Source: Clostridiales bacterium
GTDB taxonomy: Bacteria > Bacillota > Clostridia > Oscillospirales > Acutalibacteraceae
Length of the DNA: 5,710 nt
Direction: 5' to 3'
NCBI GenBank assembly: GCA_012511485.1
Contig: JAAZFZ010000057.1
Location: 1 to 5,710, forward strand
Positions 1 through 5,710 of this stretch are shown in pieces; the stretch's first letter is position 1, and the number at the start of each line of letters is the position of its first letter. The position numbers and the translations under genes are program-made. Under the pieces are notes generated by a model. It was not told the origin of the DNA. It saw only the letters and a program-made list of their open reading frames with translations, and did no database searches.

Positions 1-741
1 GAGCAGGCATTATCTGTATACGGCATAATACATGGTATGGTATTCCCAATTCTTCTGTACCCTTCCGCAATTCTGGTTTCACTTTCTGGATTGCTGGTGC
101 CTGAAATAGCCGAATGCAATGCACTTAATCAGACAAAGCATATAGAATATATTATTAAACGTGTTCTGCATATAACTGTGATTTATGCAATATGTGTTTC
201 TACCGTCCTCTACTCCTTCTCTCAAAGTCTTTCAATAGTGATATATCATAAGCAAGAATGTGCTCAGTATATTGAGCTATTATCTGTGCTTGTTCCTGTA
301 ATGTATCTTGATATGAGCGTTGATGGAATACTAAAAGGACTCAATCAGCAGTTTTATTCAATGAGATATAACATTTTTGATTCTGCATTATGCGTTGTGC
401 TGGTTTATTTCCTTCTCCCGAGGTTTGCAGTTAAAGGATATATTTTTGTTTTATTTGCAAGCGAAATAATCAATTTCTTTTTAAGTTTGAGAAGGCTTAT
501 AGTCGTAACAAAGGTCAGGCTTGACATTATTAAGTCATTAATAAAACCCTGTATTTGTGCAGTATTCTCAATTGCACTAATTAAGGCAGCAATAAAAATG
601 ACGGGCTTTTTGAATATTTTCTCAGCACCGTCAGTTATTATTATGATTACAATAATAGTAATTGTTTATTTCGCCGCATTGTTTATTTTTTCAAGCATTA
701 CATACAAGGATGTCAAATGGTTTAAGTCAATATTTCAATAA
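1..741 (+). CDS. spoVB: SpoVB-like polysaccharide/lipid flippase, C-terminal part (5' end outside window)
   Basis: The reading frame is open from base 1, so this is the C-terminal 246 residues of a longer protein; such flippases usually exceed 500 residues. The visible part is very hydrophobic, with about seven likely membrane segments (roughly residues 13-35, 55-82, 90-105, 125-142, 146-163, 180-200 and 211-232) separated by short basic loops. The opening GMVFPILLYPSAI, the LSGLLVPEIAE stretch and the later LLSVLVPVMYLD followed by ILKGLNQQ match the pattern of SpoVB/YtgP members of the MVF (MurJ-like) superfamily. These proteins sit in the cytoplasmic membrane. SpoVB is needed for spore cortex peptidoglycan and is thought to move lipid-linked precursors. 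The sporulation genes nearby favour SpoVB, but a vegetative paralogue such as YtgP cannot be excluded from this half. It ends with TAA at 739-741, 2 bp from the ligA stop on the other strand. Recognition of the family is confident; the exact symbol is less so. Confidence 0.8.
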   Translation, partial: EQALSVYGIIHGMVFPILLYPSAILVSLSGLLVPEIAECNALNQTKHIEYIIKRVLHITVIYAICVSTVLYSFSQSLSIVIYHKQECAQYIELLSVLVPVMYLDMSVDGILKGLNQQFYSMRYNIFDSALCVVLVYFLLPRFAVKGYIFVLFASEIINFFLSLRRLIVVTKVRLDIIKSLIKPCICAVFSIALIKAAIKMTGFLNIFSAPSVIIMITIIVIVYFAALFIFSSITYKDVKWFKSIFQ

Positions 742-743
742 AC

Positions 744-2726
744 CTATTTTATTAATTCATTAAACTCATTTTCATTAATAATATTTACTCCTAATTCCTT
801 AGCCTTTGTAAGCTTGCTCCCTGCCTCTTCACCTGCAAGAACATAGCTTGTTTTTTTTGAAACAGATGATGAAACCTTGCCGCCCATGCTCTCAATAATC
901 TGCGCGGCATCGTTTCTTGAGTAGCTCGGGAGAGTACCCGTGAGCACAAAAGTTACCCCTCTGAATCTGGAATCTTTAACAGCCCTCAAGGATTTCATAT
1001 TCAGCCCATGACCTGCAAATTCGTTAATAAGCTCCTTTGAAGACGCAAGAGAGAAAAAGTCAACTACGCTTTGCGCCATGATATCGCCAAAGCCCTCAAT
1101 TGAAGCTATTTCCTGCATATTCGCTTCCATTAATACCTGCATTGAACCAAAACGCTCTGCAAGCAGCTTTGCGGCCTTCTGGCCTATGTGCCTGATGCCC
1201 AGCGCATAAATAAGTCTTGAAATGTCATTTTCTTTTGAGGCTTTTATAGCATTGAGAAGATTATTGGCTAATTTTTCTCCAAAGCCCTCAAGCGTCAGGA
1301 GCTGCTCTTTTTTGAGTGCATAAATATCTGCAGAAGTCCTTATTAAACCTGCTTCGACAAGGCGATTAAGATTAGCATCACCCAAACCTTCAATATCCAT
1401 AGCGTCTCTTGAGCAGAAATGAATTAAAACTCTCAAGAGCTGGGAAGGGCATTCGGGGTTTTGGCATCGCACTGCAGAGTCGCCCTCCTCTCTGAAGACC
1501 TTTTCTCCGCATGACGGGCAAACAGAAGGAATATAATAGGGCTTGCTGTTTTCGCTGTGCTCCACAACACTTAAAACTTCAGGGATGATATCTCCTGCTT
1601 TTCTGATTATAACTGTGTCACCTATTCTAATATCTTTTTCCGTAATCAAATCTTGATTATGCAGCGTTGCACGGCTGACGGTTGAGCCGGCAATAAGAAC
1701 AGGCTCAAGAATTGCAGTAGGAGTTAAAACACCTGTTCTTCCAACATTTATTTCAATATCTATTAATTTAGTAATCTTTTCTTCTGGCGGATACTTAAAA
1801 GCTATTGCCCATTTGGGGAATTTTGAAGTGCTGCCCAATGCCGCTCTATCTTTAAAACTGTTGACCTTTAAAACTGCTCCGTCAATATCAAACGGAAGCG
1901 TTCCTCTTATTGAACCTATTCTTTCTATCTCGGTAATCGCTTGTTCAATTGTTAAATATTCATTATAAAATGGGACAGTTTTGAATCCCAATTCCTTTAA
2001 AAAGTCCAGCGCTTGCTTATGATTATCAAGCTGAAAACCTCTAATCTGCTGAATATTAAAAACAAAAATATCCAGACATCTTTTTGCGGTTATCTCCGGA
2101 TTTTTTTGCCGCAAAGAGCCGGCTGCGGCATTTCTGGGGTTTTTAAATGTTTTCTCTTCATTAAGCTCCTGCTGTTCCAACAGCTTTTCAAAAGCGTCAT
2201 GAGGCATATAAACTTCGCCTCTGACTTCAATCATTTCGATATTCTTGCTCAGTTTTAAAGGAATTGAGCGAACGGTTCGAAGATTTGCGGTTACATCCTC
2301 TCCCGTTAAGCCGTCGCCTCTGGTTGAGCCTCTGATGAAAATACCGTTTTCATATTCTAACGAAACAGACAGGCCGTCAATTTTGGGCTCAACAATATAA
2401 GTAGCTTGACGAGCATTTTCTCTGACTCTTCTATCAAATGCATAAACCTCTTCCTTACTGAAAGCATCCTGTAGACTCTCCATGGGAACAGCATGAATAA
2501 CTGGCCCGAATTGCTCACTTGCAACGCCTCCGACCCGCTGTGTCGGTGAATCAGGAGTAATCAATTCAGGATAAGTGCCTTCAATTGTTTCAAGCTCATT
2601 TAGCAGCTTGTCATATTTAAAATCATCTATTTCAGGAGAATCATTGACATAATACATCCTATTATGGTAATTTATCTGTTCTCTTAATTGCTGAGCTCTT
2701 TCTCTTGAAGTTTCAAAATCCTGCAT
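744..2726 (-). CDS. ligA: NAD-dependent DNA ligase LigA
   Basis: Complete 660-residue protein, close to the 668-671 of the B. subtilis and E. coli enzymes. It seals nicks in duplex DNA using NAD+ in replication and repair. Domain Ia (about 1-65) has the NMN-binding set Y20, H21, D30s and Y38-D39. The adenylation domain has the KIDG motif with catalytic lysine K115, then E171, R198 (FKNPRNAAAGS), DIDGAVLK with K287, and KWAIAFKYP with K311. An OB fold follows (VGRTGVLTPTA, about 320-400). The zinc finger uses C403, C406, C421 and C426. Helix-hairpin-helix repeats cover about 430-580 (GLGDANL, LEGFGEK, LGIRHIGQKAA, IEGFGD), and a BRCT domain covers 585-660. All expected catalytic and zinc residues are present. 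The ATG at 2726 is supported by GGAG eight bases upstream and by the usual N-terminus. It lies 63 bp after yunB with its own likely promoter, and meets the spoVB-like gene tail to tail. Confidence 0.98.
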   Translation of the reverse strand: MQDFETSRERAQQLREQINYHNRMYYVNDSPEIDDFKYDKLLNELETIEGTYPELITPDSPTQRVGGVASEQFGPVIHAVPMESLQDAFSKEEVYAFDRRVRENARQATYIVEPKIDGLSVSLEYENGIFIRGSTRGDGLTGEDVTANLRTVRSIPLKLSKNIEMIEVRGEVYMPHDAFEKLLEQQELNEEKTFKNPRNAAAGSLRQKNPEITAKRCLDIFVFNIQQIRGFQLDNHKQALDFLKELGFKTVPFYNEYLTIEQAITEIERIGSIRGTLPFDIDGAVLKVNSFKDRAALGSTSKFPKWAIAFKYPPEEKITKLIDIEINVGRTGVLTPTAILEPVLIAGSTVSRATLHNQDLITEKDIRIGDTVIIRKAGDIIPEVLSVVEHSENSKPYYIPSVCPSCGEKVFREEGDSAVRCQNPECPSQLLRVLIHFCSRDAMDIEGLGDANLNRLVEAGLIRTSADIYALKKEQLLTLEGFGEKLANNLLNAIKASKENDISRLIYALGIRHIGQKAAKLLAERFGSMQVLMEANMQEIASIEGFGDIMAQSVVDFFSLASSKELINEFAGHGLNMKSLRAVKDSRFRGVTFVLTGTLPSYSRNDAAQIIESMGGKVSSSVSKKTSYVLAGEEAGSKLTKAKELGVNIINENEFNELIK

Positions 2727-2734
2727 TTTTTCAG

Positions 2735-2738
2735 CTCC
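2735..2738 (-). promoter_or_regulatory. Ribosome binding site of ligA
   Basis: The minus strand reads GGAG, then eight bases, then ATG at 2726-2724. This spacing is normal and fixes the ligA start. Confidence 0.75.
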
Positions 2739-2760
2739 GTTTATTATAAAACTTTAGATT

Positions 2761-2789
2761 ATTATAACAAGAAAAGTTATTTTTTACAA
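2761..2789 (-). promoter_or_regulatory. Candidate SigA promoter of ligA with extended -10
   Basis: On the minus strand the -35 TTGTAA (2789-2784, 4 of 6 consensus bases) is followed by a 17-bp spacer and a perfect TATAAT (2766-2761). TGT directly before the -10 gives the extended TGn form. The -35 begins at the base after the yunB stop codon. Predicted transcription start is near 2754, giving a leader of about 28 nt that contains the ligA ribosome binding site. The AT-rich spacer makes chance TATAAT matches more likely, but spacing, extended element and location all agree. Confidence 0.55.
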
Positions 2790-3458
2790 TTATTTTTGTT
2801 CGACAACATAAGGGTTAAAGGGCATAATTGTATTCGGTACTGAACCGACAATAACTGTTTCAGCAATACAGATGTTAGTATTAACGGTTGTATATGAAGT
2901 ATTGTTGGGTAGCACAATATAAATTTTCGCTGATATGTCAAGCATTATTCTGTGTAATGTCTGATTAATCCCCGCTGATTCAAATTTATTCGAAATTTTG
3001 GAGTTTGCTATTCCGGTCATTGATATTTTGATATTTATATAAGGGCCCCTACCGGCAAGGTATTCTTTTCCAAAAAGTGAGCCGAAAGGTATGCTAACAT
3101 TATGACCTTTAATACTTGCAATTCTTTTCTGTATTTCGATAACTATTTTAGATTTCAGTAAATTTGTTTTAACTGTGTCTATCTTTATCGAAGTGATAAC
3201 TCCGTTAGTGTTTTTTTCAACTATTGCCAAATCGCTGTATACTATTTTTTCATTGGTAAGTACATCAGCAACTGCCCGGTCTATTGATTGAATCGCAAGA
3301 TTCTCAGCCGTTGCGGTAGCTAAATTTTTTATGTATGGGCGAAAATTAGCATCAATTGTAAAATACAAAATTAATATAATAAGGAGGGCAGCTATTAATC
3401 TAAATCTATACTTTTTTGAATTCGGATTGTATCTTTTTATTCGTCTGTTGTGCGGCAT
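2790..3458 (-). CDS. yunB: Sporulation protein YunB
   Basis: Predicted protein of 222 residues. A basic N-terminus (RRIKRYNPNSKKYRFR) leads into one membrane segment at about 19-35, so the rest likely lies on the outer face of the membrane. Next comes the family's hallmark helix, RPYIKNLATATAENLAIQSI, then alternating strands. The motif IPFGSLFGKEYLAGRGP sits mid-protein, and the tail INQTLHRIMLDISAKIYIVLP leads to IAETVIVGSVPNTI. These match the Spore_YunB family, a SigE-dependent sporulation gene in B. subtilis with no known biochemical activity. The start is the ATG at 3458, which has GGGGTGA five bases upstream; a TTG 78 bp further up has no well-spaced ribosome binding site and would add residues outside the family pattern. 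It follows spo0A after a terminator and precedes ligA. Family assignment is strong; molecular role is unknown. Confidence 0.92.
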   Translation of the reverse strand: MPHNRRIKRYNPNSKKYRFRLIAALLIILILYFTIDANFRPYIKNLATATAENLAIQSIDRAVADVLTNEKIVYSDLAIVEKNTNGVITSIKIDTVKTNLLKSKIVIEIQKRIASIKGHNVSIPFGSLFGKEYLAGRGPYINIKISMTGIANSKISNKFESAGINQTLHRIMLDISAKIYIVLPNNTSYTTVNTNICIAETVIVGSVPNTIMPFNPYVVEQK

Positions 3459-3462
3459 ATAA

Positions 3463-3469
3463 TCACCCC
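3463..3469 (-). promoter_or_regulatory. Ribosome binding site deciding the yunB start
   Basis: The minus strand reads GGGGTGA, then TTAT, then ATG at 3458. GGTGAT continues the match to the anti-Shine-Dalgarno end of 16S rRNA. This supports the 222-residue form over the upstream TTG at 3536. Confidence 0.7.
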
Positions 3470-3476
3470 ATATATC

Positions 3477-3505
3477 ATTATATGCCTTGAACAAACAAAT
3501 GATAT
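3477..3505 (-). promoter_or_regulatory. Weak SigE-like promoter candidate before yunB
   Basis: On the minus strand CATATAAT (3484-3477) matches 7 of 8 bases of the SigE -10 consensus CATACAAT as I recall it. An AT-rich element, ATATCATT (3505-3498), lies 13 bp upstream at about the -35 position, and its match is poor. No SigA -35 stands 17 bp before the embedded TATAAT, which favours a sporulation sigma factor. Against it, the transcription start would fall almost at the ribosome binding site, leaving a very short leader. YunB being SigE-controlled in B. subtilis is the main support. Confidence 0.3.
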
Positions 3506-3583
3506 AATTGTTTAACGAATAGTCATAAATAAGCAAAACCTTCTAAAGTGAATCGAGTAGGGTGCGCAGTATAACTTGCAAAT

Positions 3584-3616
3584 AAAAAAGCAGCTGAAAC
3601 GAAAAACAGCTGCTTT
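3584..3616 (-). terminator. Intrinsic terminator of spo0A
   Basis: The arms GCAGCTG and CAGCTGC, extended by AAA/TTT to 10 bp, pair between 3616-3607 and 3596-3587 on the minus strand, around a 10-base loop. The transcript then continues as a run of six U (3589-3584), A, and more U. It begins 18 bp after the spo0A stop. The plus strand also has a T-rich run after the hairpin, so it could act in both directions. It separates spo0A from yunB transcription. Confidence 0.88.
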
Positions 3617-3634
3617 ATTTATTCAAATTAGTAG

Positions 3635-4408
3635 TTATGAGGTTTTTAGCCTTAGTCGAAGCTTATCGCTAATCATTGCAATAAACTCGGAATTTGTGGG
3701 CTTACCTCTCGAATTTTGAATAGTATATCCAAAATAAGAACTCAATACATCAACATCGCCTCTATCCCATGCGACCTCAATAGCGTGCCTTATTGCCCTT
3801 TCAACTCTTGAGGAAGTTGTTTTATAAGTTTTTGCAACAGTTGGATAAAGGATTTTTGTAACTGAACCCATCATTTCGTGGTCATTTATAGAAAGAATTA
3901 TTGCTTCTCTTAGATACTGATATCCTTTGATATGGGCTGGAACGCCTATTTGATGCATTATGTCTGAAACTATCACTTCTAAATCTTCCTTATTGCCGCT
4001 CATTGATTTTATGTTTTCCTGACCGGTACGGCTCCAGCCGGTCAGTTGTGTTATTCTCTCCGCTAACATTTTAACATCAAACGGTTTTAATAAATAATAA
4101 TCAGCACCTGATGACAATACTTCATACTCAAGGCGAGAATTATCAACGCTGGACATTAGCATAATCAATGGCTTTTTACTTAGCTTTTTCATCTTTAGCT
4201 CCTTCATGACACCTAGAGCATCAAGGTGTGGCATGAAAGTGTCCATAATCAAGACATCCGGGGTGTTCCCCTCAATACACTTTAGAATCTCGGAGCCGTC
4301 CTTGGGTACGAGGGTTACTTCATAACCGTATGAACGAAATACACCTGCACAATTGTGACCGAATTCACTGCCTTCTTCTGCGAGCATGATTTTCAAATTC
4401 TTCTCCAT
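3635..4408 (-). CDS. spo0A: Sporulation transcription factor Spo0A
   Basis: Complete 257-residue response regulator, close to the 267 of B. subtilis. When phosphorylated it binds 0A boxes and turns on early sporulation genes. The receiver (about 1-125) carries phosphoacceptor D56 in VLIMDTFMPHLD, the switch hydroxyl S86 and conserved lysine K108 in LLKPFD. The acidic pocket pair is E11-E12 rather than the usual two aspartates. A linker of about 20 residues leads to the DNA-binding domain (about 143-257), nearly identical to the family: IGVPAHIKGYQYLREAI, the recognition helix region TTSSRVERAIRHAIEVAW (197-214), and KPTNSEFIAMISDKLRL. The ATG at 4408 is chosen because GGAGG lies seven bases upstream and the protein then begins like other Spo0A proteins; an upstream GTG at 4456 falls inside the promoter. 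It lies 139 bp after spoIVB, the same order as in B. subtilis, and ends at a strong terminator. Confidence 0.98.
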   Translation of the reverse strand: MEKNLKIMLAEEGSEFGHNCAGVFRSYGYEVTLVPKDGSEILKCIEGNTPDVLIMDTFMPHLDALGVMKELKMKKLSKKPLIMLMSSVDNSRLEYEVLSSGADYYLLKPFDVKMLAERITQLTGWSRTGQENIKSMSGNKEDLEVIVSDIMHQIGVPAHIKGYQYLREAIILSINDHEMMGSVTKILYPTVAKTYKTTSSRVERAIRHAIEVAWDRGDVDVLSSYFGYTIQNSRGKPTNSEFIAMISDKLRLRLKTS

Positions 4409-4415
4409 TTTTATT

Positions 4416-4420
4416 CCTCC
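4416..4420 (-). promoter_or_regulatory. Ribosome binding site deciding the spo0A start
   Basis: The minus strand reads GGAGG, then AATAAAA, then ATG at 4408. This is a near-optimal Shine-Dalgarno sequence and spacing. Confidence 0.85.
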
Positions 4421-4446
4421 CGTGCAAAACTTATTGACATATTTGA

Positions 4447-4475
4447 ATATTAGCACAACTGGGATTTTTTGTCAA
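4447..4475 (-). promoter_or_regulatory. SigA-type promoter of spo0A with extended -10
   Basis: The minus strand has a perfect -35 TTGACA (4475-4470), a 17-bp spacer, and -10 TAATAT (4452-4447, 4 of 6) with TGC directly before it, the extended TGn form. The predicted start is near 4440, about 32 nt before the ATG, and the leader includes the GGAGG site. In B. subtilis spo0A has a vegetative SigA promoter and a SigH promoter. I find no convincing SigH element (AGGAWWW with a spaced GAAT) in this gap. Phased A-tracts lie just upstream. Confidence 0.72.
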
Positions 4476-4479
4476 CACA

Positions 4480-4506
4480 TTTTTTGGGAATTTTTGGGAA
4501 TTTTTT
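4480..4506 (-). repeat. Tandem 10-bp repeat and phased A-tracts upstream of the spo0A promoter
   Basis: The minus strand carries two exact copies of TTCCCAAAAA (4500-4491 and 4490-4481), preceded by another A-tract. The A-tracts at 4506-4501, 4495-4491 and 4485-4480 are centred 10.5 bp apart, one helical turn. The repeat ends five bases before the -35. Phased A-tracts bend DNA and A-rich DNA there can act as an UP element. A replication-slippage origin with no function is also possible. Confidence 0.6.
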
Positions 4507-4547
4507 ATTTTTCTGTCATGCTCAACAGTTTATAGATGAAAATGAAG

Positions 4548-5710
4548 TCAAGAAGCTAGCTTTTGATGGCTATAAAACAGTGAATCTGCCGTTTCAAGCA
4601 TTGTTTGAGAATATATTGCATAACCCTGCAAAGGGCTGTTTACAAAAACGTGGGTTACAGCGCCGACAAGCATACCGTTTTGGATTATCGGGCTCCCGCT
4701 CATACCCTGAACTATTCCTCCTGTTTTTCTTATAAGCTCCTCATCGGTTACTTTGATAACCATGTTTTTCTCTACTGAGCTTGAATCTGAATAAAGCTTT
4801 GTAATTTCGATATCATAGTATTGCGGGCCGTTTTCGTCAATTGTTGATACTATCTGTGCTTTTCCCTGTTTAACTTCCCCTGTCAATGCAACCGGGATTT
4901 GTTTGGTAATTAATGAGCCGTTAATGCAAATTCCATAAATACCTGTGTTGTCATTAATATTGAGTGAACCTATCTGGCTTGAAGTAAATGTGCCGCACAG
5001 TTCGCCGGGGCTTCCATCAGTACCTTTGTAGCAACCGTTAATATTCGCTTTCAAGGCATCGCCGCCGGAAATCGGAAGCTTTCTGCCGGTGTCTACATCG
5101 CAAACAGCATGGCCTAAACCTGCAAAGACTTTAGTTTTACTGTCATAAAAAGTCAGAGTTCCTATACCTGCCGAAGAATCTCTTACCCAAAGTCCTGCTC
5201 TGTATTTTCCGTCTGCCAGCGAAAGTGCAGGAGTAAGTGTCAGTGTCAAGGTCTTTCCGTTTCTTTCTACAGTCAATGTCAGCTTTTTACCTTTGCTGCC
5301 TTCAATAGCGGCTGATACATCATCATTTTTTCCAACGGGCTTTCCGTCAATTTTTTTAATAGTATCGCCGATTATCAGCCCGGCTTCAGCTGCAGGGTTT
5401 TTGCTTCCTTTTTCTGTGCTAACTTCATCTATTTTTACTACTACAACACCATTAGTGTAGATTTTGAGTCCGAAAACCGAACCTCCGTAGTAAACATATC
5501 TTCTCTGAGAAACAGTGACCTTTGTGGATTTAACCGGGAAAACATTCAAAACTCTTATATTGGCTTCATATTCATACTTTTCACCGTTATCAATTTCAAC
5601 GGCGCTGCTTTGAATATCGCTTTCTATAATCGTATAAGGTATATCCACTTTAAACAAGTTGTTTTCCGCAACAAAAACTTCATCCGGTAATATTCTCAGA
5701 GCATAACAGA
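4548..5710 (-). CDS. spoIVB: SpoIVB serine peptidase (N-terminus outside window)
   Basis: The frame is open to the window edge (last full codon 5706-5708), giving 386 residues; B. subtilis SpoIVB has 426, so about 40 N-terminal residues, including the membrane anchor, are probably missing. The visible start, YALRILPDEVFVAENN, continues without a break past a TTG at 5657 that is not the true start. A PDZ domain spans about 5500-5220 (GVVVVKIDEV, AAEAGLIIGDTIKKIDG). The peptidase domain keeps the triad by alignment to B. subtilis H236, D363 and S378: histidine in GLGHAVCD (5109-5111), aspartate in IKVTDEE (4743-4745), and serine in GIVQGMSGSPIIQNG (4698-4700). It is made in the forespore and secreted into the space between membranes. 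There it cleaves itself and then SpoIVFA, which triggers pro-SigK processing in the mother cell. It ends 139 bp before spo0A with no clear terminator between them, so read-through is possible. Its promoter lies outside the window. Confidence 0.97.
   Translation of the reverse strand, partial: CYALRILPDEVFVAENNLFKVDIPYTIIESDIQSSAVEIDNGEKYEYEANIRVLNVFPVKSTKVTVSQRRYVYYGGSVFGLKIYTNGVVVVKIDEVSTEKGSKNPAAEAGLIIGDTIKKIDGKPVGKNDDVSAAIEGSKGKKLTLTVERNGKTLTLTLTPALSLADGKYRAGLWVRDSSAGIGTLTFYDSKTKVFAGLGHAVCDVDTGRKLPISGGDALKANINGCYKGTDGSPGELCGTFTSSQIGSLNINDNTGIYGICINGSLITKQIPVALTGEVKQGKAQIVSTIDENGPQYYDIEITKLYSDSSSVEKNMVIKVTDEELIRKTGGIVQGMSGSPIIQNGMLVGAVTHVFVNSPLQGYAIYSQTMLETADSLFYSHQKLAS

Noticed and set aside
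750..780. Inverted repeat TATTAAT/ATTAATA near the ligA 3' end as a terminator
   Set aside because: The stem is only A and T, the loop is 17 bases, and no T-run follows in either useful direction; it lies in the coding end of ligA.
1353..1359. TTCGACA (reverse 0A box) inside ligA
   Set aside because: Mid-gene, not near any promoter, and a match of this length is expected by chance about once per window.
2013..2258. Plus-strand open frame of 81 codons
   Set aside because: Lies wholly inside ligA on the other strand, has no recognisable protein features, and ligA is unambiguous here.
2764..2780. Inverted repeat ATAAC/GTTAT between yunB and ligA as a yunB terminator
   Set aside because: Five-bp AT-rich stem with no U-run after it; it overlaps the candidate ligA -10.
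3459..3536. N-terminal extension of yunB from a TTG at 3536
   Set aside because: The AGAAGG sequence lies only two bases from the TTG, and the ATG at 3458 has a well-spaced site and gives the expected family N-terminus.
4432..4438. TGTCAAT in the spo0A leader as an autoregulatory 0A box
   Set aside because: Only 5 of 7 bases match TGTCGAA, including loss of the conserved CG step.
4409..4456. N-terminal extension of spo0A from a GTG at 4456
   Set aside because: It would start upstream of the predicted transcription start and inside the promoter, while the ATG at 4408 has a strong GGAGG.
4513..4528. Short hairpin CTGTTG/TGACAG after spoIVB as a terminator
   Set aside because: Six pairs with two wobbles, followed on the transcript by A residues rather than U.
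4469..4735. Plus-strand open frame of 88 codons
   Set aside because: Overlaps the spo0A promoter and the catalytic end of spoIVB on the other strand; the composition looks like a reverse-strand shadow and no ribosome binding site supports it.

Overview
The window looks like chromosomal DNA from a low-GC, endospore-forming Firmicute, most likely in class Clostridia. The evidence is four recognisable sporulation proteins (SpoIVB, Spo0A, YunB and a SpoVB-type flippase), an NAD-dependent ligase of ordinary bacterial form, AT-rich spacers, and Gram-positive-style ribosome binding sites. The Spo0A receiver diverges clearly from the Bacillus protein while its DNA-binding domain is nearly unchanged. 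Placement within Clostridia (perhaps the Oscillospiraceae/Ruminococcaceae side) is only an impression.

Layout. The left end holds the C-terminal 246 residues of a SpoVB-like membrane flippase on the plus strand. It is cut by the window edge and ends 2 bp before the stop codon of ligA, which runs convergently. Everything else is on the minus strand, read from right to left: spoIVB (N-terminus cut by the right edge), then spo0A, yunB and ligA. The spoIVB-spo0A order is the same as in Bacillus subtilis. The yunB and ligA genes following it are a local arrangement worth comparing across genomes.

Regulation visible in sequence. The 139-bp gap between spoIVB and spo0A has a good SigA-type promoter with an extended -10, preceded by helically phased A-tracts and a perfect 10-bp tandem repeat. 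A GC-rich hairpin with a U-tract ends spo0A. The gap between yunB and ligA (63 bp) has a candidate extended -10 promoter whose -35 abuts the yunB stop codon, so ligA can probably be transcribed independently of the sporulation genes. A weak SigE-like promoter candidate precedes yunB.

How the genes fit together. Spo0A is the phosphorylation-controlled master switch for entry into sporulation. SpoIVB is the forespore serine protease that signals SigK activation in the mother cell. YunB is a small membrane-anchored sporulation protein, and SpoVB-type flippases serve spore cortex synthesis. LigA is the housekeeping replicative ligase. I see no mobile element, CRISPR array, RNA gene or defence system, and no clear sign of an undescribed system. 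The findings are modest regulatory and residue-level points. No gene-free stretch exceeds 300 bp; the longest, 3459-3634, holds a terminator and a weak promoter candidate.
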